A stretch of 64,000 nucleotides of DNA from Eumeta japonica (lineage: Eukaryota; Arthropoda; Insecta; Lepidoptera; Psychidae), in NCBI GenBank assembly GCA_005406025.1, contig BGZK01001400.1:95240-159239 (forward strand). The letters are read 5' to 3'. Under the pieces are notes generated by a model. The model saw only the letters and a program-made list of their open reading frames with translations. It did no database searches and was not told the origin of the DNA. A program made the position numbers and the translations under genes. This document shows positions 11,700 through 24,114 of this stretch, piece after piece; within the stretch, counting starts at the first letter, position 1, and each line of letters starts with the position of its first letter.

Positions 11700-12620
11700 A
11701 TCGGTGGCGGAAACGGCTACAGATTTTCAAAAATGTAAAAAAAAACTGTTGCAAGGACATACTCGAGTGCGTCAGATATTGATAGCATCCATGTCCTACG
11801 TATTTATGTAAATGTAAGTATATTAATCTGACAGTTTCCATGGTGGGGGTGGTCGTAAGGGTTGAAAATGAAAAAAAAAATTTTAATCGAGCGCGTCATA
11901 TTTTCTAAGGGGATGATAAGTGAACCTAAAAAAAGTTCTTATATGCTAATCTGACGATTTCGATGTGACGCAGACTTGCAGCCATTATTAGAATATGCAA
12001 AAAAATTCGCCATTTTGAAATACTCAAGCGCGTGAGATTAAGATATATATGGTTCATCTTTATACCCTAGACGTGCTGTCTCATAAAAAAAAATCATTTT
12101 TTTAAATAATTGAACTTAATTAATTGAAAAGCTCAAGAAATAGCAAACAAATAAAAAAATGTACCTATGTCCTTTTAAGTAGAATACTTTTATTTATAAG
12201 AAAGTAATTATGAATGTAATTTTTTTCGCGTATTTTTTTCATTATAATCTTCACCGGTAGATTCACCTTCCTCCACTGGCTCGATTTCACCCTCAGGCGG
12301 GAATAAGGGCGCAGAGGGGAATACAGGCATCACGCAGCTGCACGCATTTAACTTTATCGATGAATTTTTGTTACTTCGGCTTGTGGAAATCGTCAGATTA
12401 TATGTTTTTCGTCATCCTTGAATTATTTCCTACATAATAAAAAAAAATTTAGCCACACTCGAGAATGTCGAGATGACGTTTTTTTTTTTACAAGTTTGTA
12501 ACCCTCCCACTTCTTTACGTAACTCGCAAATTGTCAGATTAGTGGAATATACACTTTTTAGCATGTAAATAACTCGCCCTACCTTAATCTGATGCGCTCG
12601 AGAATTTCAGATGATCAATG
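11700..12620. repeat. Degenerate repeat block with CTCGAGCGCGTCAGATT-type motifs
   Basis: ACTCGAGTGCGTCAGATA (near 11761), ATCGAGCGCGTCATATTT (near 11887) and CTCAAGCGCGTGAGATTA (near 12024) are diverged direct copies 125-138 bp apart. An inverted copy, CTGATGCGCTCGAG, lies near 12589. Paired TAATCTGAC motifs occur near 11824 and 11947. This looks like a non-coding element with internal, partly inverted subrepeats. Confidence 0.5.
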
Positions 12621-13080
12621 TTTTTGTACTAATCTGATTCCTTGAACTTGACGGGCGGCGATATATATGGGGCTCATATTTGCTGGACGTACTCAACAGG
12701 GTACAAGGATGCCCCTTAACGTTATACTGCCGCGCTCGAGTAAATCCTGAAATCTCCTCTTGTGCTCCCCTACCAATAAGAAAGCTAGGCAGGAGACTCA
12801 GAGACAAAGGGGGCGCCCCCGCTCTGGATCTTATCTGCTCCCAACCCAATACGTCACCATCCGAGGCGGCAATGCTGCTAGTGTAATGGGGACGTTTGGA
12901 GCCGGTCAGACCAGGGGCGACTTTTTTGTAACATAGTCAGTCACTTTTAAGTTATTGTGTATTTGATTTTTAATTTATTTATATGTTTTAGCTAAATCAT
13001 TCAATTTGTAGTCCAATGTGTAAATATGGATTTCTTAATAAATATAAAATTTATTATAAGTGTAAAATTTACTTATGATA
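12621..13080. other. Stretch of unknown origin with a GC-richer centre
   Basis: Open frames on both strands (12607-12886) overlap here and neither resembles a known domain. It may belong to the neighbouring repeat. Confidence 0.3.
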
Positions 13081-13276
13081 ATTATTAATCAAAATAATTA
13101 GTCATTACAAATTCTGAGTTTGTCGATAAAATGCTCACCACTCTCATATTTAAAAATCGACCCAGTGTTCTTGTGACAGTTATTAATCAAAATAATCGGT
13201 CATCAGATATATCGAACTCGTCAATAAAACCCTCATCACTTTATATAAGTGATACATAAAATTTTTAGAATTGACC
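13081..13276 (+). repeat. 98-bp tandem repeat, left array (two units)
   Basis: TTATTAATCAAAATAAT recurs with a 98-bp period (for example position 13087 against 13185). Each unit also contains GGTCAT..A.AT..CGA.CTCGT and AAAACCCTCA.CACT-like blocks. The same unit is found again at 16259-16440, about 3 kb downstream, in the same orientation. Confidence 0.7.
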
Positions 13277-15149
13277 AATTAGAAACTGTAATATCAAAAA
13301 CATATATAAATTTACAACAAGGAACTTTCATTCAACTTTATTATGTATATTGCGTTCATCTGTTATTTAACATCAACATAAATTTTCGTGCAATGATTTT
13401 TATGACTTTCGTTACCATTTAATCTAACAAGAAAGGTATAACAGTGTTCACCAGACGCGGTTACAGCTTAAGTTTTTTTTGAGGGTGCACAGTCTCACAG
13501 TAATAAGCAAATTAGAATTTATTACCTACATAAGAAAAAAGAATCAATTTCATTTTTTCAATTATGATACATGTGGACAAAAATGTCTATTTTTAGACTG
13601 AACGAAAAGTAGTGCACAAGAAATAAAAATGATTCAATAAATGTTATAGGTAGTTTATTTAGGTGTTACAGAATTTAAAAATTAAACTGATTTATAAATA
13701 CCAAAATTAATGAAATGACAAATGCTTGAAATAGACATAAATTAGAGACCAAATACGTAACAAATCGACCGTAGTGTCATTTATTAACGTTAATTAAAAA
13801 CAAAAGTGGAGATATCGTTTTTCCAAGAAGTACAGGTGACATTTCAGAGTTACATTTTTTCAAGTTTCTGCTATGAAAATTGAAGAACTTTAAAAAATTG
13901 AGAAGTTACTTTTTAGTCTGATTTTATAAAATCGAGTTTCGATTACATCTCGACGCTTCATGGTCCTAGGAATCTATTTTGACCATGTTCCGAGTGATGT
14001 CTGTACGTCTGTGTGTGTGCGTGCGTGCGTGAATGGGTGTGTATGTAAACGTTTCATAACTTTTGAACGGATTAAGCGGTCGAAACCGGTTTGCAGCAAT
14101 TGAAAGAAGTTCACTCAACTTAGACTGTGGAATCTTTAAATCATTCTGCCTAGTTGATTTTGATAAATTTCAAAAACGAAATTTTCAACAAATATAATTT
14201 TGAAATAACTTTTAAACTTTTTTATCGATTGATATCTAAATTGAATCAGAGCTGTTTACTAACAAATGTCACAAAAATTTGTTGATTTGTTCAAAAGATA
14301 TTGATAGAGAAAATTTTTCATTATTTTACTTTACAATATTCCTTAAACTATTCTACTAATAAATTCCAAAATCTTACCAGATATTTCGCTTATAAAGCAA
14401 TGTTGATTGTTTCAAGCTGCATCGAAATCGGTTTTTCAAAAGACCTTCCAAAATTCTTATTGGATTGATGTCTATTATTGATCAACTTTCTTTGCTTATA
14501 AAAGTTCTTCGAATGCCGCAAAGCAGATCAAACATGAGGAACATGTTTGATAGATATTTCAGTCAAAATAGAAGAAAGAATTTAAATAATAGCGTCTTTT
14601 TAAATAAATGAAAATGTTTGAACTTGAAGAGCTGAAAACGTATTAATACAACATTTTTGAGCTCGAAGAGCCGAAAAACGACCAAAATTGATTTTTCGAG
14701 CTCAATTTCAATAATTTGCTAGGCATATCTCAAAAATGTGATGTACCAAATTGATTCAGAAATGGTTTGTAAGATCAACCGTTTTTCGAATTATTGAGCT
14801 CAAAATCTTAAAAATGGTAATTCTTAGAGCTTTGCGACAACCATATTTTTGAATTCGAGGAGCTCAAAAATACATCTTTAAATATGATAGCGGGAAGTTT
14901 TACGTAGGGTCAACCATTTTACAATTTTTTTTTATGTGTAATGGTTTTAACAGTAATATCTTCCTGGTCTCTGCCTCTGAGCTAGACTTTTGAAATTAAC
15001 GTTTTTCGCACATTTTTTATTGTTTTAATACCTTCTTTTGATTTTCTTGTTTATTTACCTATGTTTTTAAAATTTTTATAAATGGTCGATCTATAAAAAG
15101 ATTGTCAATATCGATACTTGTTTAAAAGTGAGTGTGATTTTGAAAGGGA
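13277..15149. other. Repetitive non-coding block upstream of the mariner relic
   Basis: No gene is present. A GT/GC-repeat tract lies near 13990-14045 (GTGTGTGTGCGTGCGTGCGTG). Between about 14620 and 14880, short variants of GAGCTCGAAGAGCC / GAGCTCAAAAA recur on both strands. These look like parts of non-coding mobile elements. Confidence 0.4.
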
Positions 15150-16171
15150 TTGCAGCCCCCGCGGCCGCCCGCCGTCTGACTTCGGTCGGGCTTTCATGAT
15201 GAAGCTCCACTCCTTGTCACTGCGTGTGACTGGCTTAACGAGTTGAAACGTAATCGCACTAATGTGACTGAAGATCTGCGTGAGACACGTTTTTCTATGA
15301 AATGACGGCTGAAGGCAACATCAGTGCTGTGCATGATAAAGACTGACAAAAGAGTGACCTCCCAGCAGGTTCGGATAGGGTACAACATCAGTAGGAGTCA
15401 AGCGTATAAAGTCCTTCATAAGCACTTAGCGAGCGCCAAGTGTCTGATCAGACAAGTTCTGATCAGAAAGCTTTATATTTAGTGGATACGTCATAATTTT
15501 ACCGATGCTCAAAAACCCTGTCGTGTTAATTTCTACAACGTAATGATGCAAAAATTGCAGGTGGTGACTCAAATGCTGTAAACGACATGATTAAAGGTCA
15601 TGAAAGCTGAATTTACTGTTACTATCTTGAAACCAAAATACAGTCTACTCAGTGGATGTTCTATTTCTAGAAGTAGCCTACTAAAGTAAAACCAGGTCGA
15701 AGCGTCGGAAAAAAGATGGTTGCCTCTTTATTTGGAATAACACGTTATTATGCAACAATCGTTTTAGAAGATAAAAAGGGTCACTGCAGACTGGTACACT
15801 AACAATTATTTGCCTCTTGTTTTGGAAAAAGTTCGGGAAAACAACCTTGCGTTAAGATTGTTCGTCATCTTGACATCGTCTGACCACATACTGCCAGACA
15901 AATAAATAACTATTTGGTATAGTTAGATATAGAAACACTGGCTCACCCGTCTTATAGCTCTGACTTCGTACCATTGGATTTTTATTTATTTTCTAAAATA
16001 AAAGATAAACGTCGAGGAAAGAGGTTTGCGGATGCCGAGGAAGTAGTGGCTGCATATGGAAAGGTCGTCGAAGCGACCCCTAAGTGCGAGTGGGCAAAGT
16101 GTTTCTCTCAGTGGCTCCATCAAATGCAGCTATGTATTTATCTCAATAGACATTATTTTGAAATACAATGA
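15150..16171 (+). pseudogene. Decayed mariner-family transposase
   Basis: Translated segments follow a mariner transposase in order. The N-terminal helix-turn-helix part reads LKRNRTNVTEDLRETRFS-like (15230s) and KTDKRVTSQQVR-like (15340s). The HKHLA region follows near 15418. The middle catalytic part near 15690-15835 reads SVGKKMVASLFG-like and VTADWYTNNYLPLVLEKVRE. The intact C-terminal frame at 15974-16171 reads MDFYLFSKIKDKRRGKRFAD, then VEATPKCEWAKCFSQWLHQM. The DFYLF motif corresponds to the region of the last catalytic Asp in D,D34D mariners. Many stops and frameshifts between these blocks show it is dead. I did not identify its terminal inverted repeats. Confidence 0.85.
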
Positions 16172-16258
16172 TAGTAAAAATAACTTGATAGTTTGCTAAT
16201 TTTGTGATTTTCTAAAGATTTTCAGATTGACTCACGTAGTACCTAGAAAGTTGATCCA

Positions 16259-16440
16259 ATCGATAAAGTCATCCCTATATTAGTATTTAGAAGTTGACCT
16301 AGTGGACTTGTAATAGTTATTAATCAAAAGAATTGGTCATTACAAATACCGAGCTCGTCGGTAAAACCCTCACCACTATAATATTTAGAAGTCTACCTTG
16401 TGTACTTGTGGCAGTTCTTAATCGATATAAAATGATTTTT
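16259..16440 (+). repeat. 98-bp tandem repeat, right array (about 1.9 units)
   Basis: This is the same unit as at 13081-13276: GTTATTAATCAAAAGAAT at 16316 and its diverged copy GTTCTTAATCGATAT at 16414 are 98 bp apart. The array begins in mid-unit at about 16259. Confidence 0.7.
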
Positions 16441-19269
16441 TAATTACAATAATTAATTTCCTTGATCAGAGAGATCTTCACTGTATCCGATGGATTTGAG
16501 AAAATGAGGGGGCGTGGATAAATCAAACGAGTTCTTACATTCAATTATTTATTAGGGTACAGTAGGTATTCATAATTTTCAAATTACTTCTAAGCTGATC
16601 CTCAAACTGTATTACTAGCGATAGCGCAGTATCTCTTGGATGTAACGCATCGTTATAACTGCTTAGGCTTTTAAAGAACCATAAGAAGATGTAACATCTT
16701 CCGATAATGCCGTATTCTGTAAAAGATCTTACTTAGTATTTTAAAATCTGGCCTAATTCAGCCTGTGTATGTCGCTTAAAAAAACAAAAATGAATTCTCA
16801 TAGGTAATACGTATGCATCCTCGAATTTACAAAGTAATCTTATGCATAAAGCAAAATGTGTTTAGAAACATTTTTATTTTGCTATTTAGATATACAATAT
16901 AAGAAAATCTATAACAATTCGCTACATTGTTAACGACGCACTGTCTTATGATATTTATAGAGGTAAAATATTTTTTTTCTAAATGACCTAATACACTAGA
17001 AACAAACGAGGTAGAGTCTGGAGACGAGAACATTTCGCAGCCGCTTGCCGTCGCCAACGTCACATACAAAAAGATACAACGACAGTGTCCGTCGACTCCG
17101 AATATCACAATACTTGTCTCTAGTGCATTTGAGCATCGAGCGCGTTTGCGCGTGCGCATCGAGTTCTACTATATAAGTACGTGTACACAAAATGTATAAA
17201 CGTCATAAAATGGTCACAAGTTAATGACGCGAGCTCAACATTTTCTCTCGCACCGTTCTCTATGTAGGCAAAATTGCTTTTATTTTATGTGGAATTAAAC
17301 TGCCTTCGAAGTGACAGCGCCTCCGTGAGCGATATATTTTATAAGGAATTCATTTCTATGAGCGACAAGAACGCCCTCGATTTAGTTGAAAAGGTAGCAG
17401 CGGGTGTCGGTTGGCCTATCGAATACCGCCTTACAACTTGACCGGAAGCGGGACGATCCTTTGGCCAAACGACACGAGTGTCTTGCGAGTAAAACGTCTT
17501 AAAAACCGATACCTAGTTTGTCTGTTACATTATTACAAGGATAATAACATGTCACAGGTTTAACATTTCTTAGAGACTAAAAAGAAAAACGGCAATACGT
17601 TAAGACAGTTCTATTAAGTTCAACCCAAATCTTGTTCCCGGTTTTGTTACTTTATTACACTTTTAGGCGTTCTAAAAACGCCGAGAAACGGTAAATATGA
17701 TAATTTCAAAATAAAGTTTAACCCCTTTTTTTTGTGATAAGAACTACAATAATACCTACTAATATTTGGATCGTCACGAGACATAAGGTAATCATATCGA
17801 TCCATATATATACTCGAAGTTTGCAATTTACCACAAAAGCACAGCGGCAGGAAAAAGTTTACCTTTTAAAGGCTTCGAGCGGCGGCGCGGCCTCGGCCGA
17901 GGCGGGGCCGTGCGCTCCTTCACGCGAGTAGAAACAGAAGGTCCTTTATAATCTACATAGTGCTTATTTAGGTTTCCTTTTGGGTCTGACGATGCTAACG
18001 GGTACTTTATGTGACGTTATATCTACAGGAAAAATGGAGCATACTATGTATAGCTTATGAGGAATACGGTTTTATATTATATAATCTAAATTATTTTTTT
18101 ATAAAATTTCACTTATTACAGAATTTGTGGATTTCAAACTTCATTTGTCTCCACAATTCTTTCAAATACTCCACTCATCGCGATGTCGCGCAGCTTATTA
18201 TCAAAGGTTACCTACTCTCCGGTACCTCTATTTGATATAACATTATGGATGATGACGTTGGCAACTAACGTCTGATTGCCAACATAGTCAGCGACTATTT
18301 AACAACACCTATCCTGTAGATCGCCGGTCGGTCTTGTAGTGCAGCGCAGACCGATCATCGATCTAAATCTAATTCATATATTCAAAAATAAAACCAGAAT
18401 TATAATTCATTAGTTTTATCAGATAAAATATTTATTTTATAGAACTGGCGCGTAAAGTCGGTCGTAGACCAAGTTACAAAAATAAAGTTTCCGATGAACG
18501 ATCATCCTTGTATAACGAGAACGTCCACATCTATAAGCTAGGAGCTATCTTCACAGTAACAAAATGTCCATTGTACTCAGTTCATTTAGTTCACTGATCA
18601 TTGAAAAGTTGCACGTGTGTAGAGATGTGTTTTACGTAGTCGCTTTGATATGTAGACTCGTACGGCTATCGACTACATATATCATATGTATGGAAGATTG
18701 CTTTCGTTGATGACATACTCAAAATATGCACAATTCTCTTCGGAGGTATTGGACCGAAATTGATTGCCGAACAATTTATAGAAAAGTCACTCAAAGCCCA
18801 TCAAAAAGTTTAAAATTCATACCGAAATATTCTCTGTACGTGATATTTTGGAGTTAGACGGATTTTATTGATATTTTTACGGTCCCTAGAGACGTTTTTA
18901 CGTTTCAAATAAAAAAATATACCTATGTTAGATTAGAGAGAGAAGCTGCCGGCACGACGCGGATTACGTCAGTATTTTTCATGTTTATTAAATTAGTTTT
19001 AGATACGTTACTTATGATTTTTGATAACGTGTATGAAGTTTGATTTTAATATTTGAAACATTTGATTAGAAAATAATATAGAACTTCTCAAACGGAACCC
19101 TGTGCGTTTGCGCACCGACAGAACGTCAGGAAATATTCCTTACTCACACCTGACTTATAATATAAATCTTTATAAAATCAACTCGACACTTACGACTACC
19201 TAACATTGCTTGAATACACGAAACTCTACAGTTTTATCGTACAATTTTTACAGTTTTTCCCAGTAACGG
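16441..19269. other. Intergenic or intronic stretch without a confirmed gene
   Basis: One plus-strand frame without an ATG (about 16988-17200) looks faintly protein-like and is discussed in the findings. A GC-rich patch at 17870-17930 lies in a short frame. An 8-bp inverted repeat, GTTGGCAA/TTGCCAAC, sits at 18257-18283. Nothing else was recognised. Confidence 0.35.
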
Positions 19270-19490
19270 TACGAGAGAGCCCCCTCCGCGCGGGCCGTGC
19301 CCGACGTCTCGGGCGTCCCCTGAACTTGAAAACGCGCGAGGCGAAAACGAGTCAAGCAGAGCTCGCGAGTCAATCGGCATACGTCGGGCGACCTGCCGCT
19401 TACAAGCTCAGAAGCGGCAGTAGGTGTCGCGCCGCGCGCTCGCGGGCCTCGACCGCCACTCGGCTAGTTCGTTACGGCTAAATCGGCGAG
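19270..19490. other. CpG-rich island
   Basis: The segment is dense in CGCG, CCGC and GGGCG in AT-rich surroundings. A 91-codon plus-strand frame crosses it (19206-19481) but is Arg/Ala-rich as expected from base composition, with no domain. It could be a UTR or promoter. Confidence 0.3.
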
Positions 19491-21462
19491 TACACACCTC
19501 TAAGACTAACACCAAACACGGCAAAACAACAGCGCCCTTTCGGCAACGCTCACAAATCAACGTACGCGATCTCGTCTACGCTACGTAATACACTCCTACG
19601 AACGCTTCGGCTGAACATATTTACAATTATATCGTCGCCTCGTTACAGTACAAATATATAGTTGAAAATTTTTATAAAACAGTGAACCGCCGTTCACGTT
19701 CGATGTCTAATCTCATGTATAAAGTTATACCGATTACATAGAGGTTTCACTTTAATATTTGTCCCTGTAAAAAATTATGTATATAAAAAAATCGATAGCG
19801 TTTTTTTTTTTTTATTTCGCTTGAGAAGAAGCGATAATTTGATAGCAGAGACCGTTACGACAATAAGTGTCTATTTTCCTATTTTACATTTCTTTACATT
19901 AAAATTTTTGTATTCAGCACATTACAAGGGAAAATAAAATTGTTACAATTGTACACATACTAAATGTAAGTTCGTCATTATTTTAGCCAAGGGTGTACAA
20001 AAATAGCAGAATTTAAAATCCCAAAATTTAATATCACACAAGTAATTCTCCTTTAGAAGGAAGTGGCGCACAGCATCAGTCTTGCAAGCGTCGGCACTGT
20101 CAGTGTCTCTTTAAACGTGTCACCATTTCGTGTAAGCTGATCGATATCCTTAAATCGTAATGTAGAAAATCTTAGGCACGAAAACATAAAAGCCGAACAA
20201 ACTTTCTACAGCCGAAGACACCGCCCGACAGAAGAAACGAGAGCCCTTCGGCGTTATCGTTTACAAATTGGGTACGAATATTTTTTCGGCTGATACATTT
20301 ACACGAAAACGATTAATACAATTTTACAGCAGGTGCCGTTATCCTAGACACGGCTACACATCCATAATACGTTATCCTACGGTAAATATATAGTATAATT
20401 CGTATTTGTGCTCTGCCAACGGCTATCGACGCGCCATCCCGCGGCGCTGTCGGAAAGAAATCGGACAAGCTAAAGCTGCCTGCTGCCGACAACTATCTTT
20501 TCAGAATAACTCGAATACATCAATACTTCCGTTTTTTCTAGGAATGTATTACCATATTATTTCGATTTTCCTATTCCTAATAACAACTATATCTTTACGT
20601 TATTTAAAGTTGTTTTGACACCAAATCCCTTAATGAAAAGTGAATCAATAATAATGAGTTCAAACAATGTCGGTATTTACTCACCCACATACACATTACA
20701 AGGCATTTAACGTACCACAAGAACATCAAAAGAAAAAAAAAACGTAGGACATTTTAATGCGCTTTAAGACTTCTCGAATTTATTTACACAATTAACTAGA
20801 TAAGTACATAAATTGAGACTGAGGCATCGTTACATTACAGGTTTTTACGCTAAAATTCTTTTAAGTATTGCTCCAGATAACTTCTTATATACAATTTAAA
20901 GAATTCGAAGTAAACCTATTATTCTTCCATTCGCTATGAATATGTGTAAGGGTGTATACGCACATGCCACCACGCACGTACGGTATATAGATACATATAT
21001 CAACAATTACAAAATAGTGTCGCTTTTACTTTATTTTGTACTGATACCTTACGAATTAGTCGCACTACAACCCTATTCTATAATATCTTTCGAGATCGTA
21101 TCGTATATGTATACAATTACATGAATTTAGAAGTAGTCAATGCTTACAGACACGATCGGGATACGATCATTAAGACCGTACATTGAAAACAATGTGTGGG
21201 GCTTGTAAACAATAATAAGTGAATATCGCTTATTCTCCACCCGATTAAAAATATGTTTTCAATGGGAATATTATAATAGAGTCACAGAAGAAAACGATTG
21301 AAGCTCGTCAATTCAAACTAAGGCGATCATTGCAAGTTCCCGGAGTATTTACTAAAGGAGAAATTTCTGCTAAGGAAAGAAATGTACGGCGGCGACAGCC
21401 CCGATGGACGTACAGGGCCACGGGTACTACGAGTATAACGCTTATCGTTAACGCGTAGCAAA
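19491..21462. other. Stretch downstream of the receptor gene, no gene recognised
   Basis: The sequence is AT-rich and non-coding. Part of it may be the 3' flank of the minus-strand receptor gene that ends at 21720. Confidence 0.4.
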
Positions 21463-21468
21463 TTTATT
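21463..21468 (-). terminator. Candidate polyadenylation signal AATAAA for the receptor gene
   Basis: The plus-strand TTTATT reads AATAAA on the minus strand, about 250 nt past the stop codon at 21720-21722. It is the first canonical signal I see downstream of the stop. Confidence 0.4.
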
Positions 21469-21719
21469 TAAAATCTTTTATACTTCGAGAAGTTAGACTA
21501 TTAATATTTTGTGCATGCTGTGCGTGTCTCTTCTGTTCACTACTATTATTATCGGTGTAAAAATAAAATCTGTTAAAAGGTCTGCAACGCGGGCGCGGCG
21601 CCGGGGCGCCGGGGCGCCGGGCCGCTGCGGGCTCGTGCCGGCCCCTGGGGACCGCGGGCGCGCCGCGCGACCTGGAGCGAGTCCGCTCGAGCGAGTGCCT
21701 GGCCGGGGCGGCCGCGGGC

Positions 21720-22498
21720 CTACACGCCCGTGTGGTTGAAGATGAACGAGACGGCGTTCTTGTCGAGCGCGATGGGCGGCGAGCGGCGCGTCATCGACTG
21801 GTGGTTGTTGTTGTTGTGGTAGTGCGAGGACTTGCGCGTCGACGTGCTGGACGACTGCAGCGCGATGGTCTCGTAGTAGCGCAGCCGGCCGCAGCACTTG
21901 CGACTCTTCACGATCGCGACGAAGCCTTTGCGATACTTCTTGTTGAAGAAAGCGTACAATATCGGATTAATGCATGAGTTGGAGGCACCCAGCCACTGCG
22001 CCAACGGCGTTACCACCGGGATCACTTTCTCCTCCCATTTTTGGATGTCGTCGCCGAGCTTGATCCTCGCAAAAATCAGATACAATGGAAACCACGACAG
22101 CGCGAAAAGGATTACCACCGCTACCAGCATCTTGACAACTTTCACTTTGGATTTCTGTTGCATGCGTTCCATCTGCGCGTCTTTGGTATCGGTGGGAATG
22201 TCACGCCGCCATACTTTGATCCAAATCAGAATGTAACAGATCGTAATGAGCAGCATGGGCAGGATGTAACAAAAAAATGAGGTTTCCGATTACGAAATAT
22301 AGAATTTCGCTCAGATGATTCGGCCACACGTCGAGGCAGAGTAGCACGTGTGGAGAATCTTCAAACACGATGACCAAGTCGAAGAAGACGACCCACGGCG
22401 CCGTCACCACGATAGCGAACAGCCAAATGAACACGATCATCATGCGCGCTCGTCGCTTGGTGATTTGACACTTCAGCGGCCACCAAATCGCAAGGAAT
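21720..22498 (-). CDS. SIFaR: SIFamide receptor (neuropeptide GPCR), 3'-terminal exon with an apparent 1-nt frameshift
   Basis: This is a Gq-type rhodopsin-family GPCR at the plasma membrane of neurons; in insects SIFamide signalling affects feeding, courtship and sleep. The exon starts after a minus-strand CCAG acceptor (AG at 22500-22499) in phase 1. It reads [20 protein letters not shown], the stretch following the DR of the DRF/DRY motif. TM4 ([17 protein letters not shown]), ECL2 with the disulfide Cys (LLCLDVWP), TM5, and intracellular loop 3 ([20 protein letters not shown]) follow. TM6 ([15 protein letters not shown]) and TM7 ([20 protein letters not shown]) are next, then the Cys-rich CCGRLRYYE and [12 protein letters not shown] tail, ending HTGV-stop. 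The loop 3 and tail motifs are what I recall as typical of SIFaR. TM5 is broken: a 7-T run (plus-strand A run at 22271-22277) should be six T to join NLIF to CYILPMLL. With that base removed, 258 codons remain open to the stop. TM1-TM3 exons were not found upstream. A sequencing or assembly error is likelier than a pseudogene because the rest is intact. Confidence 0.85.
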
Positions 22499-24114
22499 CT
22501 GGAACAAGGACATATCGTCTGTTAGTTCAAATCTATTATAAGAAAAAACATAAAATTAAGGATATCTGACTAACTTGTTTGACTTAAGTACCGCACTTAT
22601 TTTGTTCACATGTGACATGAATTTCGTAATCTGATGGAATATCTTTTAGCTTTTTAAATGGGAAAGGCAATTTAAGTTAAAATTCAACCAATTAACAGTA
22701 ATATTCAAACTAATGTACAAAACAGAAAAGTTCAAATCTTTCCTGAAAATAATAATATTGTATTTAAAGCTAAAAGTTTTGGGAAATTCTTCAGCGATTG
22801 AAAGTCAAAGATCCATTTTCACTTTTGCTTGCAGAGAGAATTAAAGTGAGATATTTGTAAAGCTAATTCTATTTTGTTACCTTAGCAAAATCGTTAAACC
22901 TTTTACAAATTTTAATGATTTTTTCTAACTAGTAGTAAAAAGAAACTAGTAGTGGTTGCGAATATTTCGAGATTCATTAAGAATACTTTTAAAGTGAGAG
23001 ACATGTTTGAGATGTTATGTATTTTCTTTGGACATACTGTTCTGTGATTGTATGATTATAAATATTAGTTGTTCACACAATGACTGTTGTGTGAACAATT
23101 ACTGTTTATAATCATAGCTATTATTGACCTACAACTCGACCGCATGGCCTAAGGTTGTCGTGTTTATTGCAATTATTGCATAATTTTGGATTTTGTTTTA
23201 TTTTAACATCTTTTTTGTTTGAAATGATTTCTTATAACAAAAAAAGCATATCCGTCTCTATGACTCAAACTATTTATCTGGCAAGTTTTATAAAAATTTA
23301 TTATTTTTTATTAAAAATTAGTTAATTTTCCATTGCTTTGGATGTGATCCACTAATAGATTATAAAGATATAATTGAAATCGATGAAAAGGTTTTTCATG
23401 TTGACACAGAAAAACCAATTAGATGTATTGCTAAAAGAATAGAATAGAAGTTGAAAAGAATAGTCCTTAAATGCTTACTTATGTAAAAGAGTTAACTTGT
23501 TACGATTTAATTTATTTTTCTCGTATACTAATGTTAATAAGAAAAAAAAGGTTATTTAAAGTATAAAATGTGTAAGAAACCTGCTTGCCACAAAATTTAT
23601 AGTCAGTCATAAGCACGTATGGCAAGGACGAAAATAATGCTAATTCTATCTTTAAAGAGACTAGAAAGTATCTCGCCAACACGGGGGTACAAAGTCTGTG
23701 AGAGTCACTGACTCTGAGACAAAGGCACAAAAGAAAAAAAGAAAAAGTATATTTTAAAAATGTGTAATAAGTAACTATTAACACTTTTATTTAAGTTTCA
23801 ACAATATGTAGTAGGGTATAGGCACAACGCGCGGGGCCGGGACCTCGGGGCGCATTGCACTCAAAAATTAATTCGTTATGTCCTATTTTATAGTTAGTTA
23901 AAAATTCTTTTGTTTCGGAAGTCCTTGGCATTTCATTAAAATTTAAGATCCTTAATCTCCCATCGAGATCAACGGCGAACGAGAACGATACTTTTTTAAT
24001 ATCGATATATTTTTAACCACGCATGGCATTTAAATAAAGATTTGTTTTCGACGTCGATTTCGTCGTAGTCAACTAAAAAAGTTTTTGTTTTTGCTTTACA
24101 GCAGTCGTATCAAA
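22499..24114 (-). other. Presumed intron upstream of the receptor terminal exon
   Basis: AT-rich DNA precedes the acceptor at 22499-22500 on the minus strand. I see no further receptor exon. It includes the long hairpin at 23053-23114. Confidence 0.5.
23053..23114. repeat. 62-bp near-perfect hairpin
   Basis: The outer arms TGATTATAAA / TTTATAATCA and the inner arms TTGTTCACACAA / TTGTGTGAACAA are perfect complements. They are separated by a 6-by-6 internal mismatch, and the loop is the 6-nt TGACTG. That makes 22 of 28 arm bases paired. The hairpin lies in the presumed receptor intron. Confidence 0.8.

Noticed and set aside
21493..21977. Several frames across the GC-rich receptor C-terminus
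   Set aside because: They are shadows of the receptor exon; only the minus frame ending at 21720 matches a GPCR.
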